Assembly (NCBI RefSeq): GCF_900589395.1
Contig: NZ_UUIS01000001.1
Span: 122,603-186,602, forward strand
Source of the DNA: Pseudomonas viridiflava
Lineage (GTDB): Bacteria; Pseudomonadota; Gammaproteobacteria; Pseudomonadales; Pseudomonadaceae
Length of the DNA stretch: 64,000 nucleotides
Reading direction: 5' to 3'
A program made the translations under genes and the position numbers. The notes under the pieces were generated by a model that searched no databases, was not told the DNA's origin, and worked only from the letters and a program-made list of their open reading frames with translations. Below, one piece after another: positions 32,455 through 42,500 of this stretch; position 1 is the first letter of the stretch, and every line of letters begins with the position of its first letter.

Positions 32455-35016
32455 ATGAACTCCACAGTCTTGACTCACAACGATGTAAAAACACTGATCG
32501 TCATCGGCAATGGCATGGTCGGTCATCATTGCGTCGAGCAGTTGATTGCGGGCGGCGCACTTGAACGCTATCGCATCCATGTCTTCGGCGAAGAAGCGCA
32601 GCGCGCCTATGACCGCGTGCACCTGTCTGAATACTTCGGTGGCCGCGATGCCGAGTCGCTGGCCATGAGCACCGCCGCGCTGTACGAGCAGCCCGGCCTG
32701 AGCCTGCACCTGGGCGTGCCGGTGCTGGAGATCGACCGCAGCCGTCGCGAAGTCATCACCGCCCATGGCAGCGTTGCCTACGACAAACTGGTGCTGGCCA
32801 CCGGCTCTTACCCGTTCGTGCCGCCCATCGAAGGCGCCGAAGGCGACTCGCGCCTGGTGTACCGCACGCTGGCGGACCTGGACACCATCCGCGCCGCCGC
32901 CGCCAAGGCGCGCCGTGGCGTGGTGGTCGGCGGCGGCCTGCTGGGCCTGGAGGCGGCCAATGCGCTCAAGTCCCTGGGGCTGGAAGCCCATGTGGTGGAG
33001 TTCGCCCCACGCCTGATGCCGGTGCAGCTCGATGACCTGGGCGGCGCAGCCCTCAAGGCTCGTATCGAAGCCTTGGGTGTCGGCGTGCACCTGTCGCGCG
33101 CCACCCAGTCGATCAGCGCCGGCAGCGAATACCGCTACCGCATGAATTTTGCCGGCGACCAATTCCTGGAAACCGACCTGATCGTCTTTTCTGCCGGCAT
33201 TCGCCCGCAAGACGCCCTGGCGCGCCAGTGCGAGCTGGAGCTGGGTCCGCGTGGCGGGGTGAACATCAATGAACACTGCCTCACCAGCGATGCCGACATC
33301 TTTGCCATCGGCGAATGTGCGGCCTGGAATGGCAGCGTGTTCGGCCTGGTCGCACCCGGCTACCAGATGGCCCGCAGCGTGGCCGCGCAATTGTGCGAAC
33401 AGGATGCCGAGTCGTTCTTCGGCGCCGACATGTCGACCAAGCTCAAGTTGCTGGGCGTGGATGTCGGCTCCATTGGCGACGCCCACGGCGCCCTGGCCGG
33501 TGCGGTCAGCTACCGCTACATCGACGAAGCGACCGCCAGCTACCGCCGCCTTGTCGTCTCGGCCGATGGCAAGCAGGTGCTGGGCGCGGTGCTGGTGGGT
33601 GACAACAGCTACTACGACACCCTGCTGCAATACGCCCAGAACGGCATCGCCCTGCCCGCTGACCCGGCCAGCCTGATCCTGCCGCACAGCGACGGCGCCC
33701 CGGCGCTGGGCGCCGACGCCCTGCCCGCCACGGCAACCATCTGCTCGTGCCACAACGTCAGCAAGGGTTCGATCTGCGCCGCCATCGACGGCGGCTGCAC
33801 GGACCTGGCCGGTATCAAGGCCTGCACCAAGGCCGCCACCGGATGCGGCGGCTGCGCGGCCCTGCTCAAGCAGGTGTTCGAGCATGAACTGATCGCCCGT
33901 GGGGTGAGTGTCGACAAGAGCCTGTGCGAGCACTTCGCCTACACCCGCCAGGAGCTGTATTCGATCGTGCGCGTCGAAAACATCGAAAGCTTCGACGAAC
34001 TGCTGCATCACCACGGCAAGGGCGAACAGGGCTGCGACATCTGCAAGCCGGCGGTGGGTTCGATCCTGGCGTCGTGCTGGAACCGGCCGATCACCGACCC
34101 GTTGCTGATCCCGTTGCAGGACACCAACGACACCTTCATGGCCAACATGCAGAAGAACGGCACCTACTCGGTGGTGCCGCGCATTCCCGGCGGTGAAGTG
34201 ACGCCAGACGGCTTGATTGCCATTGGCGCGGTGGCCAAGAAATATGATCTGTACACCAAGATCACCGGCGGCCAGCGCATCGACCTGTTCGGCGCGCAAC
34301 TGCACGAGCTGCCGGACATCTGGAGCGAACTGATCGCCGCCGGCTTCGAGACCGGCCATGCCTACGGCAAGTCGACCCGCACGGTGAAATCCTGCGTGGG
34401 CAGCACCTGGTGCCGCTATGGCGTGCAAGACAGCGTGGCCATGGCCTTGCGCATCGAGGATCGCTACAAGGGCCTGCGCTCACCGCACAAGCTCAAGTTC
34501 GCAGTCAGCGGTTGTACCCGCGAGTGTGCCGAGGCGCAGAGCAAGGACGTGGGCATCATCGCCACCGAGAACGGCTGGAACCTGTACGTGTCCGGCAACG
34601 GCGGCATGCGCCCGCGCCACGCCGAGCTGTTCGCCACCGATCTGGATGACGAGACGCTGATCCGCTACATCGACCGTTTCCTGATGCTCTACATCCGCAC
34701 CGCCGACAAACTGCAACGCACCTCGGTATGGCGCGAGTCGCTCGAAGGCGGCCTGGATTACCTCAAGGCGGTGATCATCGACGACAGCCTGGGCCTGGCC
34801 GCCGAGCTTGAGTCGCAAATGCAACTGGTGGTCGACCGCTACGAATGCGAATGGGCCAACGCCCTGAAGGACCCGGAAAAACTCAAGCGCTTCCGCACCT
34901 TCGTCAACGACACGCGCCAGGACCCGGACGTGCACTTTGTGCGTGAGCGCGAGCAGCGTCGCCCGGCCCGCGCCGATGAACTCAACCTGATTCCCCTGTT
35001 CAAGGAGGTGGTGTAA
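32455..35016 (+). CDS. nirB: assimilatory nitrite reductase, large subunit
   Basis: 853 aa. It starts with an NAD(P)H/FAD oxidoreductase domain (LIVIGNGMVGHHCVEQL; GVVVGGGLLGLEAANAL; ADIFAIGECA). Next is a BFD-like [2Fe-2S] domain (ICSCHNVS…CTKAATGCGGC), then the ferredoxin-like and sirohaem/[4Fe-4S] reductase domains with the cysteine pairs SCVGSTWCRYG and GCTRECAEA. It reduces nitrite to ammonium in the cytoplasm with NirD. The GAGCT-ATG start at 32455 follows the leader. Its stop TAA overlaps the nirD ATG (TAATG at 35014-35018). Confidence 0.95.
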   Translation: MNSTVLTHNDVKTLIVIGNGMVGHHCVEQLIAGGALERYRIHVFGEEAQRAYDRVHLSEYFGGRDAESLAMSTAALYEQPGLSLHLGVPVLEIDRSRREVITAHGSVAYDKLVLATGSYPFVPPIEGAEGDSRLVYRTLADLDTIRAAAAKARRGVVVGGGLLGLEAANALKSLGLEAHVVEFAPRLMPVQLDDLGGAALKARIEALGVGVHLSRATQSISAGSEYRYRMNFAGDQFLETDLIVFSAGIRPQDALARQCELELGPRGGVNINEHCLTSDADIFAIGECAAWNGSVFGLVAPGYQMARSVAAQLCEQDAESFFGADMSTKLKLLGVDVGSIGDAHGALAGAVSYRYIDEATASYRRLVVSADGKQVLGAVLVGDNSYYDTLLQYAQNGIALPADPASLILPHSDGAPALGADALPATATICSCHNVSKGSICAAIDGGCTDLAGIKACTKAATGCGGCAALLKQVFEHELIARGVSVDKSLCEHFAYTRQELYSIVRVENIESFDELLHHHGKGEQGCDICKPAVGSILASCWNRPITDPLLIPLQDTNDTFMANMQKNGTYSVVPRIPGGEVTPDGLIAIGAVAKKYDLYTKITGGQRIDLFGAQLHELPDIWSELIAAGFETGHAYGKSTRTVKSCVGSTWCRYGVQDSVAMALRIEDRYKGLRSPHKLKFAVSGCTRECAEAQSKDVGIIATENGWNLYVSGNGGMRPRHAELFATDLDDETLIRYIDRFLMLYIRTADKLQRTSVWRESLEGGLDYLKAVIIDDSLGLAAELESQMQLVVDRYECEWANALKDPEKLKRFRTFVNDTRQDPDVHFVREREQRRPARADELNLIPLFKEVV

Positions 35017-35390
35017 TGAGCCAGACCCATGAAGCGTATGCCCAACACGCGCAGACCGCCGCCCTGCACTGGCAAACCCTGTGCGAGCGCCAGGACCTGG
35101 TCGCCAACTCCGGCGTGGTGGCCTGGTTCAACGACCGCCAGGTGGCGCTGTTCTATCTGCCGGGCCAGGAACAGGCCCTGTACGCCGTCGATAACCGCGA
35201 CCCGAAATCCGGCGCCAATGTGATCGGCCGCGGCCTGCTGGGCAAGCTGGGCGACGACCTGGTGATTGCCTCGCCACTGTACAAACAGCATTTCCGTCTG
35301 CACGACGGCAGTTGCCTGGAATACCCCGAGCAAAGGCTTGAGGTATGGCCGGTGCGGCTGAATGGCGATTGGGTCGAGATCGCGGCCTGA
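35016..35390 (+). CDS. nirD: assimilatory nitrite reductase, small (Rieske-like) subunit
   Basis: 124 aa. Rieske-type beta fold without the usual Cys-His cluster ligands, as is normal for NirD: VAWFNDRQVALFYLPGQEQALYAVDNRDPKSGANVIGRG and LASPLYKQHFRL-like core, C-terminal LEVWPVRLNGDWVEI. Translationally coupled to nirB. No nitrate reductase, CysG or transporter follows; the next gene is a porin after about 200 bp. Confidence 0.93.
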   Translation: MSQTHEAYAQHAQTAALHWQTLCERQDLVANSGVVAWFNDRQVALFYLPGQEQALYAVDNRDPKSGANVIGRGLLGKLGDDLVIASPLYKQHFRLHDGSCLEYPEQRLEVWPVRLNGDWVEIAA

Positions 35391-35595
35391 TACGCGCCGC
35401 TGGACCCGATCCGGACACATTTCGCGATATAAACAGTCCCCCATGAAACTCGACCCGGTTGGCGCGGTCGAGTGCACTTACCTGTCTGGGACGCGGTTCT
35501 GCGTGCCTCTGGACGGGTTATGCACGCCAGCCTGCCGTCGACGGCCACGGCCTGTCGACGAACCACCGGGCCTTATGAAATCAGGGGAATGATTG

Positions 35596-36921
35596 ATGAA
35601 CGCAACACAATGGAGCGCGATGGCGCTGGCCGTTTCGGCCGGCCTGAGCCAGATGGCACAGGCCGAGACGATCGAAGACCAGGCCCAGGCCAAAGGCTTC
35701 GTCGAAGGCAGCAGCCTGTCGGTACTGATGCGCAACCAGTACTTCAATCGCGATCGCCAGGATGGCGCCACTGACAACCGCGACTGGACTCAGGGTTTCA
35801 TCGGTACATTCAGCTCGGGCTTTACCGAAGGCACCGTCGGGATCGGCGTGGATGCATTCGGCCATTTCGGCCTCAAGCTCGATGCCCGGGAAGGCGACAG
35901 CGGCACCGGCAACCTGCCACTCGACCGCGACGGCCAGGCCCGGGACAGCTTTGGCAGCGCCGGCGCCGCCTTGAAACTGCGCCTGTCCAAGACCCAGGTG
36001 CGCTACGGCAACCTGCAGCCGCTGGCACCGGTGTTTGCCGTGGGTGGCACCCGCCTGCTGCCACAGACCGCCACCGGTCTGGACCTCAAGAGCAGCGAAA
36101 TCGAAGGCCTGGACCTGGAAGCCGGGCGTTTCACCAGCAGCAACAGCAACGTGACCACCAACCAGGATCACGACCTCTACGCCCTGTACGCCAACGTCAC
36201 CGCGCGCCGCGCCACCTATGCCGGCGGCGTGTACCAGATCAGCCCGAACTGGACCGCCAGCCTGTATGGCTCGCAGTTCGAGGACGTCTGGAACCAGTAC
36301 TACGCCAACACCCACTATGTGATGGCGCTGTCGGACGAGCAGTCGCTGACCTTCGATGCCAACCTGTACCGCACCCTGGACCAGGGCCAGGCCAAGGCCG
36401 GCACGATCAACAACACCACCTATTCGCTGTCGGCCACCTATGCCTTTCTGGTGGCGCATTCGATCAGCCTGTCCTTCCAGAAAGTCGACGGCGACACCCC
36501 TTTCGACTACCTCGCCGTGGGCAACAACGGCAATGGCGAAGGCGGCGACTCGATCCTGCTGGCCAACTCCGTGCAATGGTCGGATTTCAACGGCCCGAAC
36601 GAGAAGTCCTTCGGCATCCGCTATGACCTCGACATGGCCAGCTATGGCGTACCGGGCCTGAGCTTCATGGCCCGTCACCTGCGCGGCTACGACGTCGACG
36701 GCAGCAAGGTCTCGGCCGACAGCGCCTACGCGGGCCTGTACGGCAGCGATGGCAAGCACAACGAAACCGACATCGAAGCCAAGTACGTGGTCCAGACCGG
36801 GCCGGCCAAGGACCTGTCGTTTCGTATCCGCCAGGCCTTCCATCGCGCCAACAGCGACCAGGGTGAAGGCGACCTGTCCGAGTTTCGCCTGATCGTCGAC
36901 TACCCGATCAGCGTGCTCTGA
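35596..36921 (+). CDS. OprD-family outer-membrane porin
   Basis: 441 aa from ATG 35596 (AGGGGA about ten bases upstream). A signal peptide (MNATQWSAMALAVSAGLSQMAQA) is followed by the OprD family N-terminal pattern FVEGSSLSVLMRNQYFNRD, where family members take up amino acids, aromatic acids or other carboxylates. The 18-strand barrel ends with EFRLIVDYPISVL. The OccK/OccD subtype and substrate cannot be read. It stands alone between nirD and topB. Confidence 0.9.
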   Translation: MNATQWSAMALAVSAGLSQMAQAETIEDQAQAKGFVEGSSLSVLMRNQYFNRDRQDGATDNRDWTQGFIGTFSSGFTEGTVGIGVDAFGHFGLKLDAREGDSGTGNLPLDRDGQARDSFGSAGAALKLRLSKTQVRYGNLQPLAPVFAVGGTRLLPQTATGLDLKSSEIEGLDLEAGRFTSSNSNVTTNQDHDLYALYANVTARRATYAGGVYQISPNWTASLYGSQFEDVWNQYYANTHYVMALSDEQSLTFDANLYRTLDQGQAKAGTINNTTYSLSATYAFLVAHSISLSFQKVDGDTPFDYLAVGNNGNGEGGDSILLANSVQWSDFNGPNEKSFGIRYDLDMASYGVPGLSFMARHLRGYDVDGSKVSADSAYAGLYGSDGKHNETDIEAKYVVQTGPAKDLSFRIRQAFHRANSDQGEGDLSEFRLIVDYPISVL

Positions 36922-37234
36922 GGACGCGCATGGCGCGCTCACCAGATACTGTGGGAGCGACCACCGGTCGCGAAAGGGCTATTCCGGGCACACGATGTTC
37001 TGCGCCTGGCGATCAGCATTCGCGACCGTTGGTCGCTCCTGCGAGGTAATGCTGGTCAGTCAGGCATTTGCGGTGGGCTCTTGCAGACAGGGTGCTGGCG
37101 GCGCAAAGACGTGATCTGCTGCACGGATGACCTAACGGGCGGAATTACTGTATACCCATACAGATAAAACTTGATCTGCCCCCGCCCCTGACGCATCCTG
37201 TCGGCCTCGACCGCCTTGAAGATCGATCCCGGCC
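36922..37234. other. intergenic region between the OprD porin and topB genes
   Basis: 313 bp. Most of the left half is a REPIN (36951-37042). The remainder up to the topB start holds no recognisable gene or terminator. Confidence 0.5.
36951..37042. repeat. REPIN of a second sequence type
   Basis: GTGGGAGCGACCACCGGTCG (36951-36970) and its near-complement ending GTTGGTCGCTCCTGC (37028-37042) form an inverted pair with a ~45-bp middle. The core GGGAGCGACCA..GGTCGCGAA differs from the GTAGGAGCGCGCTTGCCCGC type at 19.3, 44.7 and 57.9 kb. Confidence 0.75.
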
Positions 37235-39271
37235 ATGCGCCTGTATCTCTGTGAAAAACCTTCTCAAGCCAAAGACATCGCCGCCGTGCTCGGTGCCAAC
37301 CGGCGCGGCGACGGCTGCTGGGTCGGGCCGTCCGTCACCGTGACCTGGTGCATCGGCCACCTGCTTGAAACCGCTCCGCCAGACGCCTACGACGCCCGCT
37401 ACAAACGCTGGGTGCTGCAAGACCTGCCCATTGTGCCGGGCACCTGGAAAATGCAGGTCAAGCCCAAGACCGCGAGCCAGTACAAGGCCGTCAAGCGCCT
37501 GCTGGGCGAGGCCGGCGAGCTGGTGATTGCCACCGACGCCGACCGCGAGGGCGAGATGATCGCCCGCGAGCTGGTCGAGCATTGCCGCTATCGCGGACCC
37601 ATCCAGCGCCTGTGGCTGTCGGCGCTGGACGATGCCTCGATCCGCAAGGCCCTGGCAGCCCTCAAGCCCGGCGCCGACACGTTCAGCCTGTACCACTCGG
37701 CACTGGGCCGCTCGCGCGCCGACTGGCTGATCGGCATGAACATGAGCCGGCTGTTCACCCTGCTCGGCCGTCAGTCCGGTTATCAGGGCGTACTGCCAGT
37801 AGGTCGGGTGCAGACCCCGACCCTGCGCTTGGTGGTGGACCGCGACCGCAGCATCGCCGACTTCGTGCCAGTGCCCTACTGGGCCATCGAGGTCGGCCTG
37901 CGTCACGACGGCCAGACCTTCACCGCCCACTGGCGTGCGCCGGCCGATGCCTGCGACGACCAGGACCGCTGCCTGAACCAGCCCATGGCGCAGCAGGCTG
38001 CCCAGGCCATGCAGCAGGCCGGCCGCGCCACCGCCACTGCGGTGCGCACCGAGCGGATCAAGGAAGCGGCGCCGCTGCCCTTCGACCTTGGCACGCTGCA
38101 GGAAATCTGCTCGAAAAAACTCGGCCTGGGCGCGCAGGAAACCCTCGACACCGCCCAGGCGCTGTATGAAACCCACAAGCTGATTACCTACCCTCGCAGC
38201 GACTGCGGCTACCTGCCCAACAGCCAGCACGGCGAGGCACAGGGCATCATCAAGGCGCTGGTCCAGGCCGATCCGGGGCTGCAGGCGTTGCAGATGCACC
38301 TGGACCCACAGCGCCGTTCGCGGGCCTGGAACGACGCCAAAGTCACTGCGCACCACGGCATCATCCCCACGGCCGCCGCGCACAACCTGGCGCGCCTGAG
38401 CGGCAAGCTGCGGGCGGTGTACACCCTGATTCGCGCCCGTTACCTGGCGCAGTTCCTGCCCCATCATGAATACGACCGCACCCAGGCCGACTTCGACTGC
38501 GCCGGTCACGCCCTGCGTGCCGTGGGCAAGCGCATCGTCGAGCCGGGCTGGAAACGCGCCCTGCCCGAGGCCCTGACGCCGCCCAAGGGCAAGGAAGCCG
38601 CGCCGCCGCAGGACCTGCCGGCGCTGCACAAAGGCTGCGTGTGCCCGGTCACCGGGGTGCAGCTCAAGGACCTGTGGACCCAGCCGCCCAAGCCCTACAC
38701 CGAGGGCGACCTGATCAAGGCCATGAAGAACGTCGCGCGCCTGGTGCAGGACCCGTTGCTCAAGCAGAAGCTCAAGGACACCACCGGCATCGGCACCGAG
38801 GCCACCCGCGCCGGCATCGTCCAGGGCTTGCTCGACCGCGGTTACCTGGCCAAGAACGGCAAGGCGCTGGCGGCCACTGCGGCGGCTTTCAGCCTGATCG
38901 ACGCGGTGCCACGCGCCATCGCCGACCCCGGCACCACGGCGATCTGGGAACAGGCGCTGGACATGGTGCAGAGCGGCGAGATGAGCCTGGAAGAATTCGT
39001 TGCCAAGCAGGCCGCCTGGATGAGCAGGCAGGTCGAGCGCTGCCAGGGCCTGCGCCTGAACCTGCAAGGCATGCCGGCGCCGGCCGGCGGCACGCCCTGG
39101 AAGACATCACGCAAGGGCACCGGCAAGCGCAAGCCGGCAGCGGCTTCGGCTTCGGCGCCACGCAGCAAAGGCGAGGCCGGCGCCAGTGCCAGCAAGACCA
39201 CACGCAAACCGGCTGCTGCAACGGCAGGTGCCGGCAAGGCACGGCGAGCACCGCGCAAACCCTCGGCTTGA
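37235..39271 (+). CDS. topB: DNA topoisomerase III
   Basis: 678 aa. TOPRIM domain at the N terminus (MRLYLCEKPSQAKDIAAVLG; ATDADREGEMIARE with the metal-binding acid pair). The active tyrosine is in LITYPRSDCGYLP near residue 319. The type IA core follows, with TGIGTEATRAGIVQGLLDRGYL. A 60-residue Ala/Lys/Arg/Ser/Thr-rich tail (SRKGTGKRKPAAASASAPRS…RRAPRKPSA) replaces the zinc ribbons seen in topoisomerase I and probably binds DNA non-specifically. It decatenates and resolves recombination intermediates, usually with RecQ. Stands alone; converges on the sigma-54 activator gene. Confidence 0.95.
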   Translation: MRLYLCEKPSQAKDIAAVLGANRRGDGCWVGPSVTVTWCIGHLLETAPPDAYDARYKRWVLQDLPIVPGTWKMQVKPKTASQYKAVKRLLGEAGELVIATDADREGEMIARELVEHCRYRGPIQRLWLSALDDASIRKALAALKPGADTFSLYHSALGRSRADWLIGMNMSRLFTLLGRQSGYQGVLPVGRVQTPTLRLVVDRDRSIADFVPVPYWAIEVGLRHDGQTFTAHWRAPADACDDQDRCLNQPMAQQAAQAMQQAGRATATAVRTERIKEAAPLPFDLGTLQEICSKKLGLGAQETLDTAQALYETHKLITYPRSDCGYLPNSQHGEAQGIIKALVQADPGLQALQMHLDPQRRSRAWNDAKVTAHHGIIPTAAAHNLARLSGKLRAVYTLIRARYLAQFLPHHEYDRTQADFDCAGHALRAVGKRIVEPGWKRALPEALTPPKGKEAAPPQDLPALHKGCVCPVTGVQLKDLWTQPPKPYTEGDLIKAMKNVARLVQDPLLKQKLKDTTGIGTEATRAGIVQGLLDRGYLAKNGKALAATAAAFSLIDAVPRAIADPGTTAIWEQALDMVQSGEMSLEEFVAKQAAWMSRQVERCQGLRLNLQGMPAPAGGTPWKTSRKGTGKRKPAAASASAPRSKGEAGASASKTTRKPAAATAGAGKARRAPRKPSA

Positions 39272-39282
39272 GGCGCGGTCGC

Positions 39283-41277
39283 TCAGGTGCGAAAGGCGTC
39301 AGGGTCTATCCCCAGGCGCTTCATCTTGGTGTACAGGCCGCCGCGTGACACGCCCAGGCGCTGGGCGCTGAGGCGCATGTTGCCGCCAGTGTCGCGCAGC
39401 GCCTGAACGATCGCATTGGCCTGCTGCCCTTGCAGGTTCTGCCCGGCATCCGGTACCACGGCACTGGCCGCCAGGGGCCGGCGAGTGCCCTGCAACAACT
39501 CCAGGGGCAGGTCGCCGGGCTGGATCTGGTCGTGACTGGCCAGGTTGGTGGCCCGCTCGATCGTGTTTTCCAGTTCACGGACATTGCCCGGCCAGGCATG
39601 GCTCAGGAGCAGATCCAGCGCCGCCGGGGCGATGTCGCGCACGTCCTTGCGCAGCGACTGGGCGACGCGGGCCAGGAAATGCCGGGCCAACAGTGCAATG
39701 TCGTCACGGCGCAGGCGCAGCGGCGGCACGGTGACATTCAGCACATTGAGGCGGTAGTAAAGGTCTTCACGAAACGCGCCCTCGGCCACTGCCTGGCTCA
39801 GGTTGCGGTGGGTGGCGGCAATGATGCGCACATCGACACGCCGGGATTTCTTGGCGCCGACCCGGTTCACCTCCCCTTCCTGCAGCACCCGTAGCAGGCT
39901 GACCTGGGCGTCGAAGGCCATGTCGCCGATCTCGTCGAGAAAGATGGTGCCGCCGTCGGCCAGCTCGAACTTGCCCGCCGAACCGCCTCGGGCCGCGCCG
40001 GTGAAAGCGCCCTCGACATGCCCGAACAGTTCGCTCTGCACCAGCTCGCGCGGGATGGCGCCGCAGTTGACCGCCACGAACGGTCCCTGGCTGCGGGCGC
40101 TGGCGCTGTGGATGGCCTGGGCGAACAGTTCCTTGCCGGTGCCGCTTTCGCCCAGGATCAGCGTGGTCGAGTCGCTGCGGCTGGCAATGCGCGCCAGGCG
40201 CACGGCGTCCTGCATGGCTTGCGAGCGGCCCTGGATGCTGTCGAAAGTGTAGCGGGCGCGGCTGCCGATCAGGCGCTGGGTGATTTCGCGAATGCGCCGG
40301 TTCTCGCGCAGCGACACGATCTGCCCGCCCTCGGCCAGCGGGCACACCGACACCAGGCACGCCAGCGCGCTGCCGTCGGCCAACTGGAACGTACAGTCCT
40401 GGTCGCGCAGCCCGTCGGCATCGCCCAGCAGCCGCTCGGGACCTGGCTCGCTGCGGCCCAATTGCCGGAACGGCGCCCCCACCAAGGCAGCATCGACCTT
40501 GAACAAATGCCGGGCATAGCGGTTCAGCGCCTTGATCCGCCCCTGGTCGTCGAGCACCACCAACCCTTCATTGAGCACTTCAAGCACCGCGCGCTGCTCG
40601 CTCAACAATGCCTGCAGCGACATTTGCCTCGACACTGCTTCGGCGGCCGCCTGTACCGTGCCCAGGGTGTGCAAGTGAAACCAGCCGGGCTCGGCGGTCA
40701 GGGTCAGCATGGCGCGGGTCTGGCCCTGGCTGTCACGGATGGGGGCGGCGGCGCAGTGCATGCGGCGCTCGCGCAGGCCGGTGGCGAAGTTTTCCTCGGC
40801 CAGCACATACACCAGGCGATCTTCGGCCAGTGCCAGCCCGGTGCAGTTGGTGCCTTGCAGCGATTCGAGCAGACGGCTGCCGACCGGAGTGATGTCCAGC
40901 CCACAAAAATGCAGGGTCGTGCCTTGGGCATCGGTCAGGTTGATGTGCCCGCGCGGGTTATAGGCCAGCAGGCCCTGCATGACCTGCGCCGCCGTGGCGA
41001 TCAGTTCCTGATGTGTGTGCAGGGTGGCGGCCAGGCGTTCGGCACTGACGAAGCGGTATTGGCTGTCCTGCGGGTCGATGCCGGCGGCGCGGCTGCGCTG
41101 CCAGGAAGCCCAGATCATTGGGCGGACCGCCGCCGGGCGTTCATGCTGGCCGGCCAGGCACGCTTGCCAGGCTTGCTGCAGCCCCGGAACCGGCCCGTCG
41201 CTCAATGCACTGGCGCCCAACGACGTCATGTAGTTCAAATCCTGGGCATCGAGGATCTTGAGCGGAAACGGGATCAT
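39283..41277 (-). CDS. sigma-54-dependent activator, AcoR/DhaR type (GAF-PAS-AAA+-Fis)
   Basis: 664 aa from ATG 41277 (AGG upstream; the longer frame to 41337 would run through the operator). N-terminal GAF-like sensory domain (about 70-215, [36 protein letters not shown]), PAS-like segment (about 225-335), then the AAA+ core: Walker A GESGTGKE, the sigma-54 contact loop GAFTGA, Walker [13 protein letters not shown] Fis-type helix-turn-helix closes the protein ([37 protein letters not shown]). It has no receiver domain, so a small ligand is the signal. It is divergent from the IolG-like operon, whose promoter region holds the matching -24/-12 and operator elements. Confidence 0.92.
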   Translation of the reverse strand: MIPFPLKILDAQDLNYMTSLGASALSDGPVPGLQQAWQACLAGQHERPAAVRPMIWASWQRSRAAGIDPQDSQYRFVSAERLAATLHTHQELIATAAQVMQGLLAYNPRGHINLTDAQGTTLHFCGLDITPVGSRLLESLQGTNCTGLALAEDRLVYVLAEENFATGLRERRMHCAAAPIRDSQGQTRAMLTLTAEPGWFHLHTLGTVQAAAEAVSRQMSLQALLSEQRAVLEVLNEGLVVLDDQGRIKALNRYARHLFKVDAALVGAPFRQLGRSEPGPERLLGDADGLRDQDCTFQLADGSALACLVSVCPLAEGGQIVSLRENRRIREITQRLIGSRARYTFDSIQGRSQAMQDAVRLARIASRSDSTTLILGESGTGKELFAQAIHSASARSQGPFVAVNCGAIPRELVQSELFGHVEGAFTGAARGGSAGKFELADGGTIFLDEIGDMAFDAQVSLLRVLQEGEVNRVGAKKSRRVDVRIIAATHRNLSQAVAEGAFREDLYYRLNVLNVTVPPLRLRRDDIALLARHFLARVAQSLRKDVRDIAPAALDLLLSHAWPGNVRELENTIERATNLASHDQIQPGDLPLELLQGTRRPLAASAVVPDAGQNLQGQQANAIVQALRDTGGNMRLSAQRLGVSRGGLYTKMKRLGIDPDAFRT

Positions 41278-41316
41278 GCCAGCCTGCCTTATCGGTTGAT
41301 GCGTATGTCTGTTTTT

Positions 41317-41342
41317 ATGACATGTCGGTGTAGACATGTCAT
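41317..41342. promoter_or_regulatory. upstream activating site for the sigma-54 activator
   Basis: ATGACATGTC-GGTGTA-GACATGTCAT: a perfect 10-bp inverted repeat around a 6-bp spacer. It sits about 100 bp before the expected start of the divergent operon and 40 bp before the activator gene, so it probably also mediates autoregulation. Confidence 0.7.
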
Positions 41343-41386
41343 TAAAATAGACATTATCAAGGTTGATAAAAAATAAACCTTATAAA

Positions 41387-41399
41387 TATCAACAGGTTA
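41387..41399. promoter_or_regulatory. IHF binding site
   Basis: TATCAACAGGTTA matches the consensus WATCAA-N4-TTR at every defined position. It lies between the activator site (41317-41342) and the -24/-12 promoter (41405-41420), where an IHF-induced bend would bring them together. A second AT-rich TATCAAGGTTGATA palindrome is at 41356-41369. Confidence 0.65.
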
Positions 41400-41404
41400 A
41401 AAAT

Positions 41405-41420
41405 TGGCATGTGCCTTGCT
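41405..41420 (+). promoter_or_regulatory. sigma-54 (-24/-12) promoter of the IolG-like operon
   Basis: TGGCATGTGCCTTGCT, with GG and GC 10 bases apart and both TGGCA and TTGCT intact. Expected start near 41431, 47 bp before the first gene. Confidence 0.85.
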
Positions 41421-41477
41421 CCTGTCAAGAGGCGGCCGCTTGCATACCCGCCCTCACAATAAAAAAGGAGCTTCACC

Positions 41478-42500
41478 ATGAACACGCAAAAGACCCTTCG
41501 CCTTGGCCTGATCGGTGCTGGCCGCATGGGGAGCTTTCATGCCCTGACCGCCGCGCGGCACATTCCCGGCGCCATCCTGGCGGCCATTGCCGACCCGACA
41601 CCCGGCCAGGCGGCCCGACTGGCCGCAGAACTGGGTGTCGACAAGGTCTACACCGACCCGCAGCAATTGTTACTCGACCCGGACATCGACGGCGTCCTGA
41701 TTGCCTCCCCGGCCCGCACCCATGCCGAGCTGGTGGTCGGTGCCGCCCGCGCCGGCAAGGGCATCTTTTGCGAGAAACCCATGGCCATAAGCCTGGAGGA
41801 AGCCGACCAGGCCATCGAAGCGGCGCAGCAGGCCGGCGTGGTGCTGCAGGTCGGTTTCAACCGCCGTTTCGCGGCAAGCTTTCGCCAGGCGCATCAGGAC
41901 ATCCTGGCCGGGCGCATCGGCACGCCGCAACTGCTGCGTTCGCTGACCCGTGATCCGGCGCTGAACAACCCGGCCGCCTCGCCGCAATGGGTGATTTTCC
42001 TGGAAACCCTGATCCACGATTTCGATACGCTCAATTACCTCAACCCCGGTGCCAGGGCCGTCGAGGTCAGTGTCATGGCTGACGCACTGATCGCCCCGGC
42101 GTTCAAGGACAAGGGCCTGCTGGACACCGCGCTGGTGAGCATTCGCTATGACAACGGCGCATTGGCCAGTGCCGAGGCCAGCTTCCAGGCCGTGTACGGC
42201 TACGATGTGCGCGGCGAAGTGTTCGGCAGCGCCGGCATGCTGACCATGGGCGACATTCATACCTCTGATCTGCGCCGCTACACCGCCGCGGGCACCGGCG
42301 CCGACACCCTGCGCCTGGACACCGAGCTGCTCAAGGACGCCTACATCGCCGAACTCAATCATTTTGCCGACTGCCTGCGCACCGGCCACACGCCGCACGC
42401 CACAGGCGAGGACGCCCGCGCCGCCCTGGTGATCGCCCGCGCCTGTATCGACTCGTTCCAGCAAGGCCGGCCGGTGCATCTGCAAGGAGAACAGCCATGA
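41478..42500 (+). CDS. Gfo/Idh/MocA-family NAD-dependent sugar dehydrogenase, inositol 2-dehydrogenase (IolG)-like
   Basis: 340 aa. Rossmann motif LGLIGAGRMGSFHA, the family's catalytic-lysine motif GIFCEKPMA and the proton-relay region FLETLIHDFDTLNYL (HDFD typical of IolG). It oxidises a ring or sugar hydroxyl with NAD; myo-inositol or a related polyol is likely, but scyllo-inositol or another sugar cannot be excluded. AAAAAAGGAG provides a strong ribosome site. The gene overlaps the next by four bases (ATGA). First gene of a sigma-54-driven operon. Confidence 0.85.
   Translation: MNTQKTLRLGLIGAGRMGSFHALTAARHIPGAILAAIADPTPGQAARLAAELGVDKVYTDPQQLLLDPDIDGVLIASPARTHAELVVGAARAGKGIFCEKPMAISLEEADQAIEAAQQAGVVLQVGFNRRFAASFRQAHQDILAGRIGTPQLLRSLTRDPALNNPAASPQWVIFLETLIHDFDTLNYLNPGARAVEVSVMADALIAPAFKDKGLLDTALVSIRYDNGALASAEASFQAVYGYDVRGEVFGSAGMLTMGDIHTSDLRRYTAAGTGADTLRLDTELLKDAYIAELNHFADCLRTGHTPHATGEDARAALVIARACIDSFQQGRPVHLQGEQP

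Noticed and set aside
32419..34428. 669-codon minus-strand open frame across nirB
   Set aside because: It lies fully opposite a gene with unmistakable nitrite reductase motifs and shows no family signature or ribosome site.
37145..39067. 640-codon minus-strand open frame across topB
   Set aside because: Shadow of topoisomerase III; composition is arbitrary and no motif is seen.
37235..39271. topB as part of an integrative element, as in some ICEs
   Set aside because: No integrase, relaxase or other ICE gene is nearby, and the neighbours are ordinary chromosomal genes.
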